IMG/VR virus record: IMGVR_UViG_3300034190_001133
Location: 1-21,129 of that record
Source: a virus
Length of the DNA: 21,129 nucleotides
Reading direction: 5' to 3' (one strand)
A program made the translations under genes and the position numbers. Positions 5,414 to 12,046 of the stretch are shown one piece after another; position 1 is the first letter of the stretch, and every line of letters starts with the position of its first letter. Under the pieces are notes generated by a model that saw only the letters and a program-made list of their open reading frames with translations, did not search any database and had not been told where the DNA came from.

Positions 5414-5623
5414 TCATGATCCAAGTAGCTCATCTAAACGTCTATTGACAATAGTTGTCTCAGTCTCTAGTGTATGCTTGTTGCACATCTCATCAAACAC
5501 AGAAGCGGGACACTCATTAAACAAGTGTTCATAAATGTCTTCATCTTCTACATGGTCAGGCACTTCATACTCTGGATACCAAGTATCTGTGCGTGTAAGT
5601 TTTAGTCGTATTGTTCTAGGCAT
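5414..5623 (-). CDS. Hypothetical protein, 69 residues
   Basis: The N-terminus TIRLKLTRTDTWYPEYEVPDHVEDEDIYEHLF looks like a small beta strand plus acidic helix. No family recognised. It overlaps its upstream neighbour by one base (TAATG). Confidence 0.65.
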   Translation of the reverse strand: MPRTIRLKLTRTDTWYPEYEVPDHVEDEDIYEHLFNECPASVFDEMCNKHTLETETTIVNRRLDELLGS

Positions 5624-5814
5624 TAGTTAGCTCCTTTGTTCAGTTCCTTTAGCCTAGTCTCAGCATGTCTCAAGTCATCATAAAGGTTCTCAAGTTCTCC
5701 GAGAACCCAGGCGGGTCTGAGACCATGACCATAATTTTTATGTAAGTCATTGATCTCACTTTTATAGATTGAGATACTGGTCTCAGCCAGTTCTATCTCT
5801 CCAGACATACTCAT
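5623..5814 (-). CDS. Hypothetical coiled-coil protein, 63 residues
   Basis: Mostly helical with evenly spaced Leu/Ile and many charged residues (LAETSISIYKSEINDLHK; LGELENLYDDLRHAETRLKEL). No family recognised. Its start overlaps the previous stop as ATGA; an in-frame ATG two codons later (5808) is possible. GGGGGAA upstream can serve as ribosome binding site. Confidence 0.65.
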   Translation of the reverse strand: MSMSGEIELAETSISIYKSEINDLHKNYGHGLRPAWVLGELENLYDDLRHAETRLKELNKGAN

Positions 5815-5981
5815 TGGTTCCCCCTATATAGTTGACATGACAAGTAACCGACAGACTCCTGCATTACTAGGAAGTCTTGCATCCGCTCCAGACAGTCTGT
5901 ACCTGTGAGGTTGTAATCAAGTATGTGATTAATTCCACAATCTTGGTACAGTGTTAAGACAAGTATGTAGACTTTTATCAT
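5811..5981 (-). CDS. Hypothetical protein, 56 residues
   Basis: The reading frame is joined to both neighbours by ATGA overlaps (5978-5981 and 5811-5814), strong support for a real gene despite its size. The product has three cysteines and begins with a hydrophobic strand (MIKVYILVLTLYQD). No family recognised. Confidence 0.6.
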   Translation of the reverse strand: MIKVYILVLTLYQDCGINHILDYNLTGTDCLERMQDFLVMQESVGYLSCQLYRGNQ

Positions 5982-6091
5982 GAAAGATACCCAAGAACTT
6001 CTTCTACATAGTACGTAGCCTTTGCTTTAGTCATTGATGGGTATTTTGCAATAGTATTAGCTATTGCTTTTTCTTTTGAGATTTTAGTCAT
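5978..6091 (-). CDS. Hypothetical basic peptide, 37 residues
   Basis: It starts with an 8-nt overlap (ATGACTAA) with the upstream gene and ends with ATGA shared with the downstream gene. The sequence is Lys/Ala rich with SKEKAIANTIAKYPSMTKAKATYYVEEVL, which could form a small helix-turn-helix-like fold. No family assigned. Confidence 0.55.
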   Translation of the reverse strand: MTKISKEKAIANTIAKYPSMTKAKATYYVEEVLGYLS

Positions 6092-6350
6092 TTTCCACAT
6101 CCTTACGTGTTTCAATTGTATTACGAACATTCTGAAGAGTTTCTATCAAACTGTCCAGATTGTTGTCGTAACTTAGTATAACCCAGTCATGAGAGTTTTT
6201 AGGCAAGATGGCAATCTCATGTATAATTACAATGTCACTACCATCAGCTTGAAACTCGCTGTGTTGAGCTATAGATACCGCATGAGAACCATGTGTTACT
6301 CTTACGTTATTGAGTTTGAATTTTGTTTGAAAGCCATTGTCTTCCATCAT
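6084..6350 (-). CDS. Hypothetical protein, 88 residues
   Basis: Looks like a small beta-sheet protein with a C-terminal helix (LDSLIETLQNVRNTIETRKD). No family recognised. AAAGGG lies upstream of the tandem ATGATG start. The ATG at 6350 overlaps the upstream stop; the second ATG (6347) is equally possible. Confidence 0.7.
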   Translation of the reverse strand: MMEDNGFQTKFKLNNVRVTHGSHAVSIAQHSEFQADGSDIVIIHEIAILPKNSHDWVILSYDNNLDSLIETLQNVRNTIETRKDVEND

Positions 6351-6520
6351 TTAACCCTTTCTCCAGAGCATTGAACATTATGTACCACATATCCAGAATC
6401 TTCCCAACCTGAGATGATGTCAGGTATTCTGGTTGATTCTATGTGGTACGATACTTGGTGATTCACATCGTCCTTGTAGGAGTAGGACTTGAAGATGTTC
6501 ATTTTGTATTCAAGTTTCAT
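6347..6520 (-). CDS. Hypothetical protein, 57 residues
   Basis: AAAGG lies about 8 nt upstream, with an ATGA overlap with the preceding gene and overlap of its stop with the next start. The product is rich in aromatic residues (EYKMNIFKSYSYKDD; SGWEDSGYVVHNVQC) and has one cysteine. No family recognised. Confidence 0.6.
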   Translation of the reverse strand: MKLEYKMNIFKSYSYKDDVNHQVSYHIESTRIPDIISGWEDSGYVVHNVQCSGERVK

Positions 6521-6678
6521 TTGATTGACCTTTCAATAGGTGATGTTTCGATGAATTCTACATGATATCCACCGAAATCTTTTACGAATACACCTACACC
6601 ATTATTGTCGATGTAGAATATTTTTGCCACTACCCATGTCAGCATAGCAGCACATAGAAGCATAGATAGTTTAGGCAT
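6517..6678 (-). CDS. Small exported or membrane protein, 53 residues; first gene of the leftward block
   Basis: An N-terminal hydrophobic segment (LSMLLCAAMLTWVVAKIFYI, residues 4-23) follows a single Lys, suggesting a membrane anchor or signal, with a short hydrophilic domain after it. I chose the second of two close ATG codons because AAAGGA lies 8 nt before it; the first, at 6684, is too near the site. The gene opens the leftward operon, about 315 nt downstream of the minus-strand promoter-like element at 6990-7013. Confidence 0.55.
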   Translation of the reverse strand: MPKLSMLLCAAMLTWVVAKIFYIDNNGVGVFVKDFGGYHVEFIETSPIERSIK

Positions 6679-6786
6679 TGGCATATCCTTTCAAGATATA
6701 TGTCGGACCCCACACCTCTGTGAGATTCATGAGACACCAAGAGAACCTTGGAGTCAGTACAGGGACAACCCCTATACTTCTTCTTA

Positions 6787-6809
6787 GATCTGGCCCCTGT
6801 GGACAGATC
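6787..6809. repeat. CCTGT-loop hairpin, copy 4 (diverged)
   Basis: Arms GATCTGGCC and GGACAGATC around CCTGT pair at eight of nine positions (one G/A mismatch). The stem sequence is again unlike the other copies while the loop is unchanged. It lies in the leader of the leftward operon, about 110 nt before its first gene. Confidence 0.7.
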
Positions 6810-6840
6810 ACATACTATCCGAACCAATCATGTAGAGGTC

Positions 6841-6966
6841 TGAGAGATACTGAGAGATACTGAGAGATACTGAGAGATACTGTACATTGGTCTAGACTGA
6901 GAGATACTGAGAGATACTGAGAGATAGACTAGGAGATCTTATAGTATAGATATAGATATATAGTAA
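6841..6966. repeat. 10-bp iteron array with adjacent AT-rich tract (candidate origin)
   Basis: Four perfect head-to-tail copies of TGAGAGATAC (6841-6880), a 17-nt spacer, then three more (6898-6927, the last with one change at its end). About 10 nt further lies an AT-rich run (6938-6966, CTTATAGTATAGATATAGAT and on). Iterons one helical turn apart beside an easily melted tract, next to a leftward promoter-like element, fit a replication origin; they could also be regulator-binding sites or a repetitive mRNA leader. The repeats are plain in the sequence; the role is inferred. Confidence 0.85.
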
Positions 6967-6989
6967 CCTAAGGGAGGGACTGGAAGGCT

Positions 6990-7013
6990 TCTCCCTATAA
7001 GGAACTTAGAGAA
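6990..7013 (-). promoter_or_regulatory. Copy 2 of the TAAGTTCCTTATAGRGA element, facing left
   Basis: Read on the minus strand: TTCTC, then TAAGTTCCTTATAGGGA, then GA. The putative start is at about G6995. It faces the leftward operon and is the only copy on the minus strand. Flanks TTCTCTA and TAGGGAG pair fully across AGTTCCTTA when U-G wobbles are allowed. Confidence 0.6.
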
Positions 7014-7020
7014 CAGTACA

Positions 7021-7325
7021 CCATCCCCCCACAGTCTCTCACAGAATCCCACACAATCCCATAGTCCCGCTAGAGCCTATGCCACATAAGACCCTCAGAG
7101 AGCCTCACAGAGCTTATAGAAGTCTCAGAGTACCTCACAGTACCTAAAAGATAGACACCTACCTGAGAGGGCCTCTTAGAGATCTAGGGGGTACTGCAAG
7201 ACTATGAGGGTACCTGATAAAAAAAGTACTTATTAGGCTCTCTTCCTCAAAGACTCTCCCAAACCTAGGAGGGGGTACCTCAATCTCTCACAGAATACCC
7301 ACATATCTAAAAATATATAAATATA
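7021..7325. other. Noncoding stretch rich in CTCACAG-like motifs (candidate packaging or origin region)
   Basis: No gene seen. The stretch is dense in variants of CTCACAG and CTCAGAG, including a near-exact direct repeat TCTCTCACAGAAT followed by CCCACA at about 7035-7056 and 7285-7305, and several GGTACC/GTACCT words. The motifs echo the reverse complement of the nearby iterons (GTATCTCTCA). A short AT-rich run (7308-7328) precedes the terminase promoter-like element. Placement directly before TerL would suit a packaging site. Confidence 0.6.
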
Positions 7326-7348
7326 TTTCTAAGTTCCTTATAGGGACA
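7326..7348 (+). promoter_or_regulatory. Copy 3 of the TAAGTTCCTTATAGRGA element, upstream of TerL
   Basis: TTTC followed by TAAGTTCCTTATAGGGA and CA. A start at G7343 would leave a 19-nt leader before the TerL ATG, with GAGG as ribosome binding site. This copy has the weakest inverted-repeat flanks of the four. Confidence 0.65.
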
Positions 7349-7361
7349 TAGAGGACACACA

Positions 7362-9014
7362 ATGAACAATAAAGAGATACAGTCTCTTCTCAAAGAAAAA
7401 GAGAGGAGGGTAAAACTAAAAGGGTACGAGGGGGACTTTACTTCCTTTGCCGAAGAACAGATACAAATTATTACCAAGGATACTAGCTTAGGTTTCATAC
7501 CTTTTAGGTTTAACGAGTGCCAAGAGCGTATCACTAAGGCTCTCGTAGAACAACAAGAAGAAACTGGTATGGTTAGGGCTATTATCCTAAAGGCTAGACA
7601 ACAAGGTATCAGCACTTACTGTGCTGGTAGGGTCTTTTGGAAGTCATACTTCTCACCTCATTCTAGATCAGTGGTTATGGCGCATGACTCTGCTACATCA
7701 GATGCCTTGTTTAGTATGTCTAAGAACTTGATTAGGAATATGCAGGGTGAGTTAGTACCTAAGGAGATTACATCTAATGCTAAAGAAATTAAGATACAGT
7801 CTCCTGCTTACAATGATAAAGATGCTATTGGCTCTTATCGTCTCTATACAGCGGGTTCTCCGGAGGCTGGTCGTGGTACTACACCAACAATTGCTCACCT
7901 ATCAGAAGTAGCCTTCTGGACTCACGATGAGAAGATCTTGGCTGGTTTGTTCCAAGGTATCTCCCAAGCACCAGGCACTGAGGTTATCTTAGAGTCTACA
8001 GCTAATGGTGCTCAAGGGGAGTTCTACAGGCTCTGGAAGGGTGCTGTTGCAGGAGAGAATGAGTATCTACCTATCTTCCTACCTTGGTTTATAACTCCTG
8101 AGTATAGGCGTACAGCCCCTGAGGGTATGGAGTTGTCAATTGAAGAGGAGACCCTCGTAGAAAACTATGGGTTAGATAATGATCAACTCTATTGGCGTAG
8201 ATTAAAAATAGCAGAAGGTGGTAAGTTAAAGTTTCAACAGGAGTACCCTGCTACAGCGGATGAGGCATTCATTGTGTCCGGTGCTAATGTCTTTGACATT
8301 GATAAACTAAACTCCCTTATCCCTCGCCCAGAACAAAAGCGTAGTGATTGGGATCCATCCAGTAAGATGTTTGATGATAATAGGGAAGGTAACTTGTCTA
8401 TCTATGGTTATCCTAAGTGGGAGGAGCCTTATGTAATTGGGGCTGATGTCTCTTTAGGGGTAGGTCAAGACTACAGTGCTGCTGTCGTTATGAATAATAA
8501 ATATGAAATTGTAGCTGTATATCGTAACAATCGTATTGATCCTAGTATGTGGGGTGAGTTGTTATTCTACTTAGGTAGATATTATAACAATGCCTTCTTA
8601 GCAGTTGAGTCTAACTCTATGGGTATTGCCACACTGCAGAAGCTAGAACAGATGGGTTATCTCAATCTGTACAAACAAACAAAGATGGCTAATGTGTCTA
8701 ATGAGGAAGGTTTACGTCTAGGTTTCAGAACAACATCTGCATCTAAACCTGTAATCATTGGGAACCTAAAGAATCTAATAGACAATGAGGATATTATGAT
8801 ACCCTCACCTATTGTCATTAGAGAACTCAAGGACTACATCTCTACAGCTAGTGGTAAGACAGAAGCAGCTCCTGGTTGTTGTGATGATACTGTCATAGCT
8901 CTTGCTATTTGTGCTGAGGTATTACGTACACATTGGGATCGTCTAAACACAAGGAATGTTTCATGGAAAGAGAGGATCTCGGACTGGGAGCAGGACAACA
9001 CTCAGTGGATTTAG
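7362..9014 (+). CDS. terL: Terminase large subunit (packaging ATPase/nuclease)
   Basis: Motor that pumps DNA into the prohead and cuts the concatemer. 550 residues. The ATPase domain shows a Walker A-type LKARQQGIST (76-85), a Walker B-type IAHLSEVAFW (177-186, acidic residue E182) and coupling motif ESTANG (211-216). The C-terminal RNase H-like nuclease shows its acidic triad in GADVSLG (D362), AVESNS (E416) and CCDDTVIAL (D508/D509). Length is usual for the family. GAGG lies 7 nt before the ATG. It is preceded by a promoter-like element at 7326-7348 and is the first gene of the rightward late block; TerS is over 6 kb away. Confidence 0.95.
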   Translation: MNNKEIQSLLKEKERRVKLKGYEGDFTSFAEEQIQIITKDTSLGFIPFRFNECQERITKALVEQQEETGMVRAIILKARQQGISTYCAGRVFWKSYFSPHSRSVVMAHDSATSDALFSMSKNLIRNMQGELVPKEITSNAKEIKIQSPAYNDKDAIGSYRLYTAGSPEAGRGTTPTIAHLSEVAFWTHDEKILAGLFQGISQAPGTEVILESTANGAQGEFYRLWKGAVAGENEYLPIFLPWFITPEYRRTAPEGMELSIEEETLVENYGLDNDQLYWRRLKIAEGGKLKFQQEYPATADEAFIVSGANVFDIDKLNSLIPRPEQKRSDWDPSSKMFDDNREGNLSIYGYPKWEEPYVIGADVSLGVGQDYSAAVVMNNKYEIVAVYRNNRIDPSMWGELLFYLGRYYNNAFLAVESNSMGIATLQKLEQMGYLNLYKQTKMANVSNEEGLRLGFRTTSASKPVIIGNLKNLIDNEDIMIPSPIVIRELKDYISTASGKTEAAPGCCDDTVIALAICAEVLRTHWDRLNTRNVSWKERISDWEQDNTQWI

Positions 9015-9130
9015 AGGAAGAGTTTAACAATAAAGTACTAGAGTATTGGATACAAGGTAGGGTACCACACGATATGGTGTTGGTTAATTATGAAGATAAA
9101 TGCCTTGAAGTATACTATGGTTATGCGTAA
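8963..9130 (+). CDS. Hypothetical acidic protein, 55 residues, overlapping the end of terL
   Basis: I chose the ATG at 8963 because AAGGA lies 8 nt upstream; an in-frame ATG at 8933 has no site. The first 52 nt overlap terL in another frame. The product is acidic (MEREDLG; LEEEFNNKVLEYW; NYEDKCLEVYYGYA). No family recognised. It ends just before the promoter-like element at 9133. Confidence 0.6.
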   Translation: MEREDLGLGAGQHSVDLEEEFNNKVLEYWIQGRVPHDMVLVNYEDKCLEVYYGYA

Positions 9131-9132
9131 GA

Positions 9133-9158
9133 TTCTCTAAGTTCCTTATAGAGAATAG
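9133..9158 (+). promoter_or_regulatory. Copy 4 of the TAAGTTCCTTATAGRGA element, upstream of the 9237 gene
   Basis: TTCTC, then TAAGTTCCTTATAGAGA, then A. The arms TTCTCTA and TAGAGAA are a perfect 7-bp inverted repeat around AGTTCCTTA, the best of the four copies. The putative start is near G9151. It would drive the 9237 gene and the virion genes that follow. Confidence 0.62.
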
Positions 9159-9186
9159 AGATTCCTGCATTGTCCTCATAACGCGC

Positions 9187-9220
9187 TGGTGGTCGCGGCA
9201 GGTAAACCACCAACTAATTT
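9187..9220 (+). other. Leader stem-loop before the 9237 gene
   Basis: TGGTGG (9187-9192) and CCACCA (9207-9212) form a 6-bp stem with a 14-nt GC-rich loop, followed by ACTAATTTTTG. It could be a weak terminator or a structured leader. The ribosome binding site TGAGGAG follows immediately. Confidence 0.4.
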
Positions 9221-9236
9221 TTGAGGAGTATTTAAA

Positions 9237-9503
9237 ATGAATATTATTATCGGGTTAATCTTAGCCCTTGCGGTTACTGGAAGTGTAGCACCCCAAACTA
9301 AAGACGTAGTAGATCCAATGATTATCGGTCTTTCGGTAGGGGCTATCGCTGCACCACTTGCCACATCGGCTGGAGTTACTGGTAATGCATCTATCTTAGG
9401 AACCACATACACAAATGCTAGTGTCGTTGGGACTGGTGCGGGTGTTGTTGCAAGCTCTGCAGTTGCTGTAGATGGTCTTTTAGATGAAGAAACAGAAAAG
9501 TAA
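9237..9503 (+). CDS. Small hydrophobic protein with signal-like N-terminus, 88 residues
   Basis: The N-terminus MNIIIGLILALAVTGSVA looks like a signal peptide or membrane helix. The rest is rich in Ala, Gly, Val, Thr and Ser (IGLSVGAIAAPLATSAGVTGNASILG; GTGAGVVASSAVAVDG) and ends in an acidic LLDEETEK. GAGGAG precedes the start. No family recognised. Having its own promoter-like element between TerL and portal suggests high late expression; a minor virion or envelope-acting protein is possible but unproven. Confidence 0.65.
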   Translation: MNIIIGLILALAVTGSVAPQTKDVVDPMIIGLSVGAIAAPLATSAGVTGNASILGTTYTNASVVGTGAGVVASSAVAVDGLLDEETEK

Positions 9504-9725
9504 TATACAGTTCGTCTGGCACTAACGCAAAGTGCTACGCCACGAGGTTACACAACCTCACTCGTTACGTTGTTTTGCAGATGGAATTCGCTACCGTATA
9601 GTTTGGGTATCAACCAACTATAGCTGAACACTGGGCAGGCGTCATCCTAGTCATGATATAAAACTGACTACATAAAACCATAGGGCATAGCCCCAAGTTT
9701 GTTAGTTAGACCCACGGAGGGAGCT
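9504..9725 (+). other. 222-nt intergenic stretch with stem-loops
   Basis: No convincing gene. Stem-loops lie at 9519-9535 (GCACT / AGTGC) and 9544-9559 (GAGGTT / AACCTC, loop ACAC), with a short GGGC/GCCC hairpin near 9686-9696. The frame of the 9237 gene stays open for about 39 codons after its stop, which I treat as chance. Its last bases carry GGAGGGA, the ribosome binding site of the next gene. Confidence 0.5.
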
Positions 9726-9872
9726 ATGCGATTTAATGAAACACAAGTTGAACCAAAGAAAGAGCCTAAACCTAAAAAAGAAAAGGTTGTTATCAAGGCT
9801 GGTAGTAAGGATTATGACTACGCTGAGTTAGCTAAGACTAAGAAGATTCTTACAGGAAGGGGTTCATTCTAA
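9726..9872 (+). CDS. Small Lys/Glu-rich protein, 48 residues, coupled to portal
   Basis: A strong GGAGGGA site lies 5 nt before the ATG. The stop overlaps the portal start by one base (TAATG). The sequence has a charged, proline-containing stretch (EPKKEPKPKKEKVVIKAG) and ends ILTGRGSF. Small proteins of this kind often precede portal in marine podoviruses; function unknown. Confidence 0.6.
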   Translation: MRFNETQVEPKKEPKPKKEKVVIKAGSKDYDYAELAKTKKILTGRGSF

Positions 9873-12028
9873 TGGCTGGTAATAAGTATAAAGAAAAAGT
9901 GTCTGATGATAGTCTAATCAATTTGATTGAGACTGGTATTCAGAACTCTACAGGGGAATGGTTAAACTCCTCTGATATGACACGGGAACGTCAACGATCT
10001 ACGTATGAATTTGCAGGTATTGCTGCAGATCACTTAGCACCACAAGGTGTATCTAGTATTGTTGACACATCTACTACAGAAACAGTAGAAGCATACACTT
10101 CAATCTTGTCTGATTTGTTCTTAAACAATGGTAAATTGGCTAGATTCGTACCATATGACAACTCCCCAGGCTCTTTTAAGAGTGCTAGGGATGCCTCTAT
10201 GATTACTAATTATGCTATCTTTAAGCAGAATAATGGGTGGGAACTTATCCAAACCTGGATAAAAAGTGCCCTATTGTGGAAAAATGGTATCATTCGGTGG
10301 GACTATGTAGAGGGTTACGACTACGAGTTTGAAGAATACGAGAAGATCTCTCAAGGCCAGTTGGATATCCTCCTTGCTGAAGAAGGAGTTGAGATCATTG
10401 GTAACCTAAATTATGAAAATGAGTTAGGTGAGTTAAACATGGAGACCGGACAGCAGGATGCTGAATTGGTTTATGTTGATGTCCGTATTCGTCGTAAGAA
10501 TGATAACTCTCGTGTGAAGATTGAAAACATTCCACCAGAATCTTTTAGGATTTCTCGTGATGCTAAGTCAATAGATGACGCAAGTTTCGTAGGTGTTCAA
10601 ACAATTCTGACTCGCTCAGAGATACGTAAAATGTGGCCGGATGTTGCAGACAGTATTAGCGAAGACGAGTGGGATGAGCTTGGAGATGACACTGGCTGGG
10701 ATGGTAATGGAAGCTATGCAGAAGATATTGCAGCTCGTAAATTAGTAACAGGTCAAAGCTACCTACAAGGTCGTATGTCTGACGATGTGACTGCCCTTGA
10801 AGCGAATCGGGAAGTTACAATCACAGAGTGTTGGATTAATGTTGATCGTGATGGGGATGGGGTTGCTGAGCTTAAGCACTTCATAACTGCAGGTGATACA
10901 GTCTTGTATGAATGTGATGTAGACATGATACCAATTGCGTGTCTATCGCCCATCGATATCCCATATGAGTTTTATGGTTTGTCTATTGCTGACTTCACTC
11001 GCTCGTCAACACTAGCATCTACTGCAATCCTTCGTGGGTTTGTTGAAAATACATATCTTACAAACTATTCACCAAAGCTTGCTGATCCAAACGTTGTTGA
11101 TTTTTCTGCTCTTCAAAATATAAGACCAAAACAAATCATACCAACTAACGGTAATCCTAATGGTGCTGTATCCTCAATGCCTCCAGAGGCAATTAGCTCA
11201 GGTACTGTACCACTGCTCTCACACTTACAGACAATTAAAGAGCAGGCAACTGGGATGTCCAAGGCTGCACAGGGTCTCAATGACTCTCTGTACGTTTCTG
11301 GTAACAGTGAACAGAAATTAGCTGCAGTTCAATCTGCATCTCAAAAACGTATCCAACACATTGCTCGTAGGTTTGCCGAAACAGGTATGAAGCGTCTATG
11401 CACAGGTGTGTATAAAACAATGCGTAAATGCTTAAAGACTCACTCCAAGTTTAGTTACCAAGGTGTGTTTGCTGAGATAGATATCATGTCACTCCCATCT
11501 CGTATGGATGTTGAAGTGTTCCTTGATATCGGTGAAAACTCAAATGCAAATATGATTAAGAAGTTTGAGATGCTTGGTGGTACAGTTCTCCCAGGCCTTA
11601 ACAGCCAGGGCCAGGGTGTTGTAATTCGTCCAGAAGCTCCTGCTGTCTTAGCTACAAAGCTCATAGAATCTATGGGTATTGACAGTAACGATTACCTTGA
11701 AGATTACACTACAGATGAGTTTAAACAGAAAGCTATAGAAACTGTTAAACAACAAACTGAAAATAACCAAAAGGATAGTGCTCTACTTCAACGTAAAGCA
11801 GAAGCTGATGCATTACTGGCCGAAGCCAATGTTACATTTACTAACGCACAATCTAAGAACACTGTAGATGATAACACTAAACAGTTAGCTATCTCTATTG
11901 ATAAGCATTTCCAACAGTGGGCAGAGATTGATATTAAGGCTCGTAAAGAGGGTATTGAACCCCCAATGCGTCCTGACTTTAACCAAATAACAACTCTTGC
12001 AAGAGCTATGATTGCAGGTGAAGTATAA
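9872..12028 (+). CDS. Portal protein (head-tail connector)
   Basis: 718 residues, the size of P22-like and other large podovirus portals. A dodecamer would form the DNA entry and exit pore at the capsid vertex and dock TerL. Supporting features are the position after TerL, the N-terminal region with SSIVDTSTTETVEAYTSILSDLF and NNGWELIQTWIKSALLWKNGIIRWDY typical of portal proteins, the acidic calcium-like DRDGDGVAELKH segment (about 327-338), and a long helical, Gln/Lys-rich C-terminus (KQQTENNQKDSALLQRKAEADALLAEA) like a portal barrel. Translationally coupled to the preceding 48-residue gene. The subfamily is not certain. Confidence 0.88.
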   Translation: MAGNKYKEKVSDDSLINLIETGIQNSTGEWLNSSDMTRERQRSTYEFAGIAADHLAPQGVSSIVDTSTTETVEAYTSILSDLFLNNGKLARFVPYDNSPGSFKSARDASMITNYAIFKQNNGWELIQTWIKSALLWKNGIIRWDYVEGYDYEFEEYEKISQGQLDILLAEEGVEIIGNLNYENELGELNMETGQQDAELVYVDVRIRRKNDNSRVKIENIPPESFRISRDAKSIDDASFVGVQTILTRSEIRKMWPDVADSISEDEWDELGDDTGWDGNGSYAEDIAARKLVTGQSYLQGRMSDDVTALEANREVTITECWINVDRDGDGVAELKHFITAGDTVLYECDVDMIPIACLSPIDIPYEFYGLSIADFTRSSTLASTAILRGFVENTYLTNYSPKLADPNVVDFSALQNIRPKQIIPTNGNPNGAVSSMPPEAISSGTVPLLSHLQTIKEQATGMSKAAQGLNDSLYVSGNSEQKLAAVQSASQKRIQHIARRFAETGMKRLCTGVYKTMRKCLKTHSKFSYQGVFAEIDIMSLPSRMDVEVFLDIGENSNANMIKKFEMLGGTVLPGLNSQGQGVVIRPEAPAVLATKLIESMGIDSNDYLEDYTTDEFKQKAIETVKQQTENNQKDSALLQRKAEADALLAEANVTFTNAQSKNTVDDNTKQLAISIDKHFQQWAEIDIKARKEGIEPPMRPDFNQITTLARAMIAGEV

Positions 12029-12046
12029 CTAAGAGGAGGTGGAGAG

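Noticed and set aside
5815-5835. CTATATAGGGGGA on the minus strand as a further promoter-like copy
   Set aside because: Only the TATAGGG part agrees; the conserved TAAGTTCC half is missing, and it lies inside a coupled gene with GGGGGAA serving as ribosome binding site.
6841-6927. CRISPR array
   Set aside because: The 10-bp units are directly adjacent with no unique spacers of usual length and no cas genes are present.
9504-9623. Frame of the 9237 gene stays open for about 39 codons after its TAA stop
   Set aside because: TAA is a poor read-through codon, the stretch contains stem-loops, and the extension does not resemble a protein domain.
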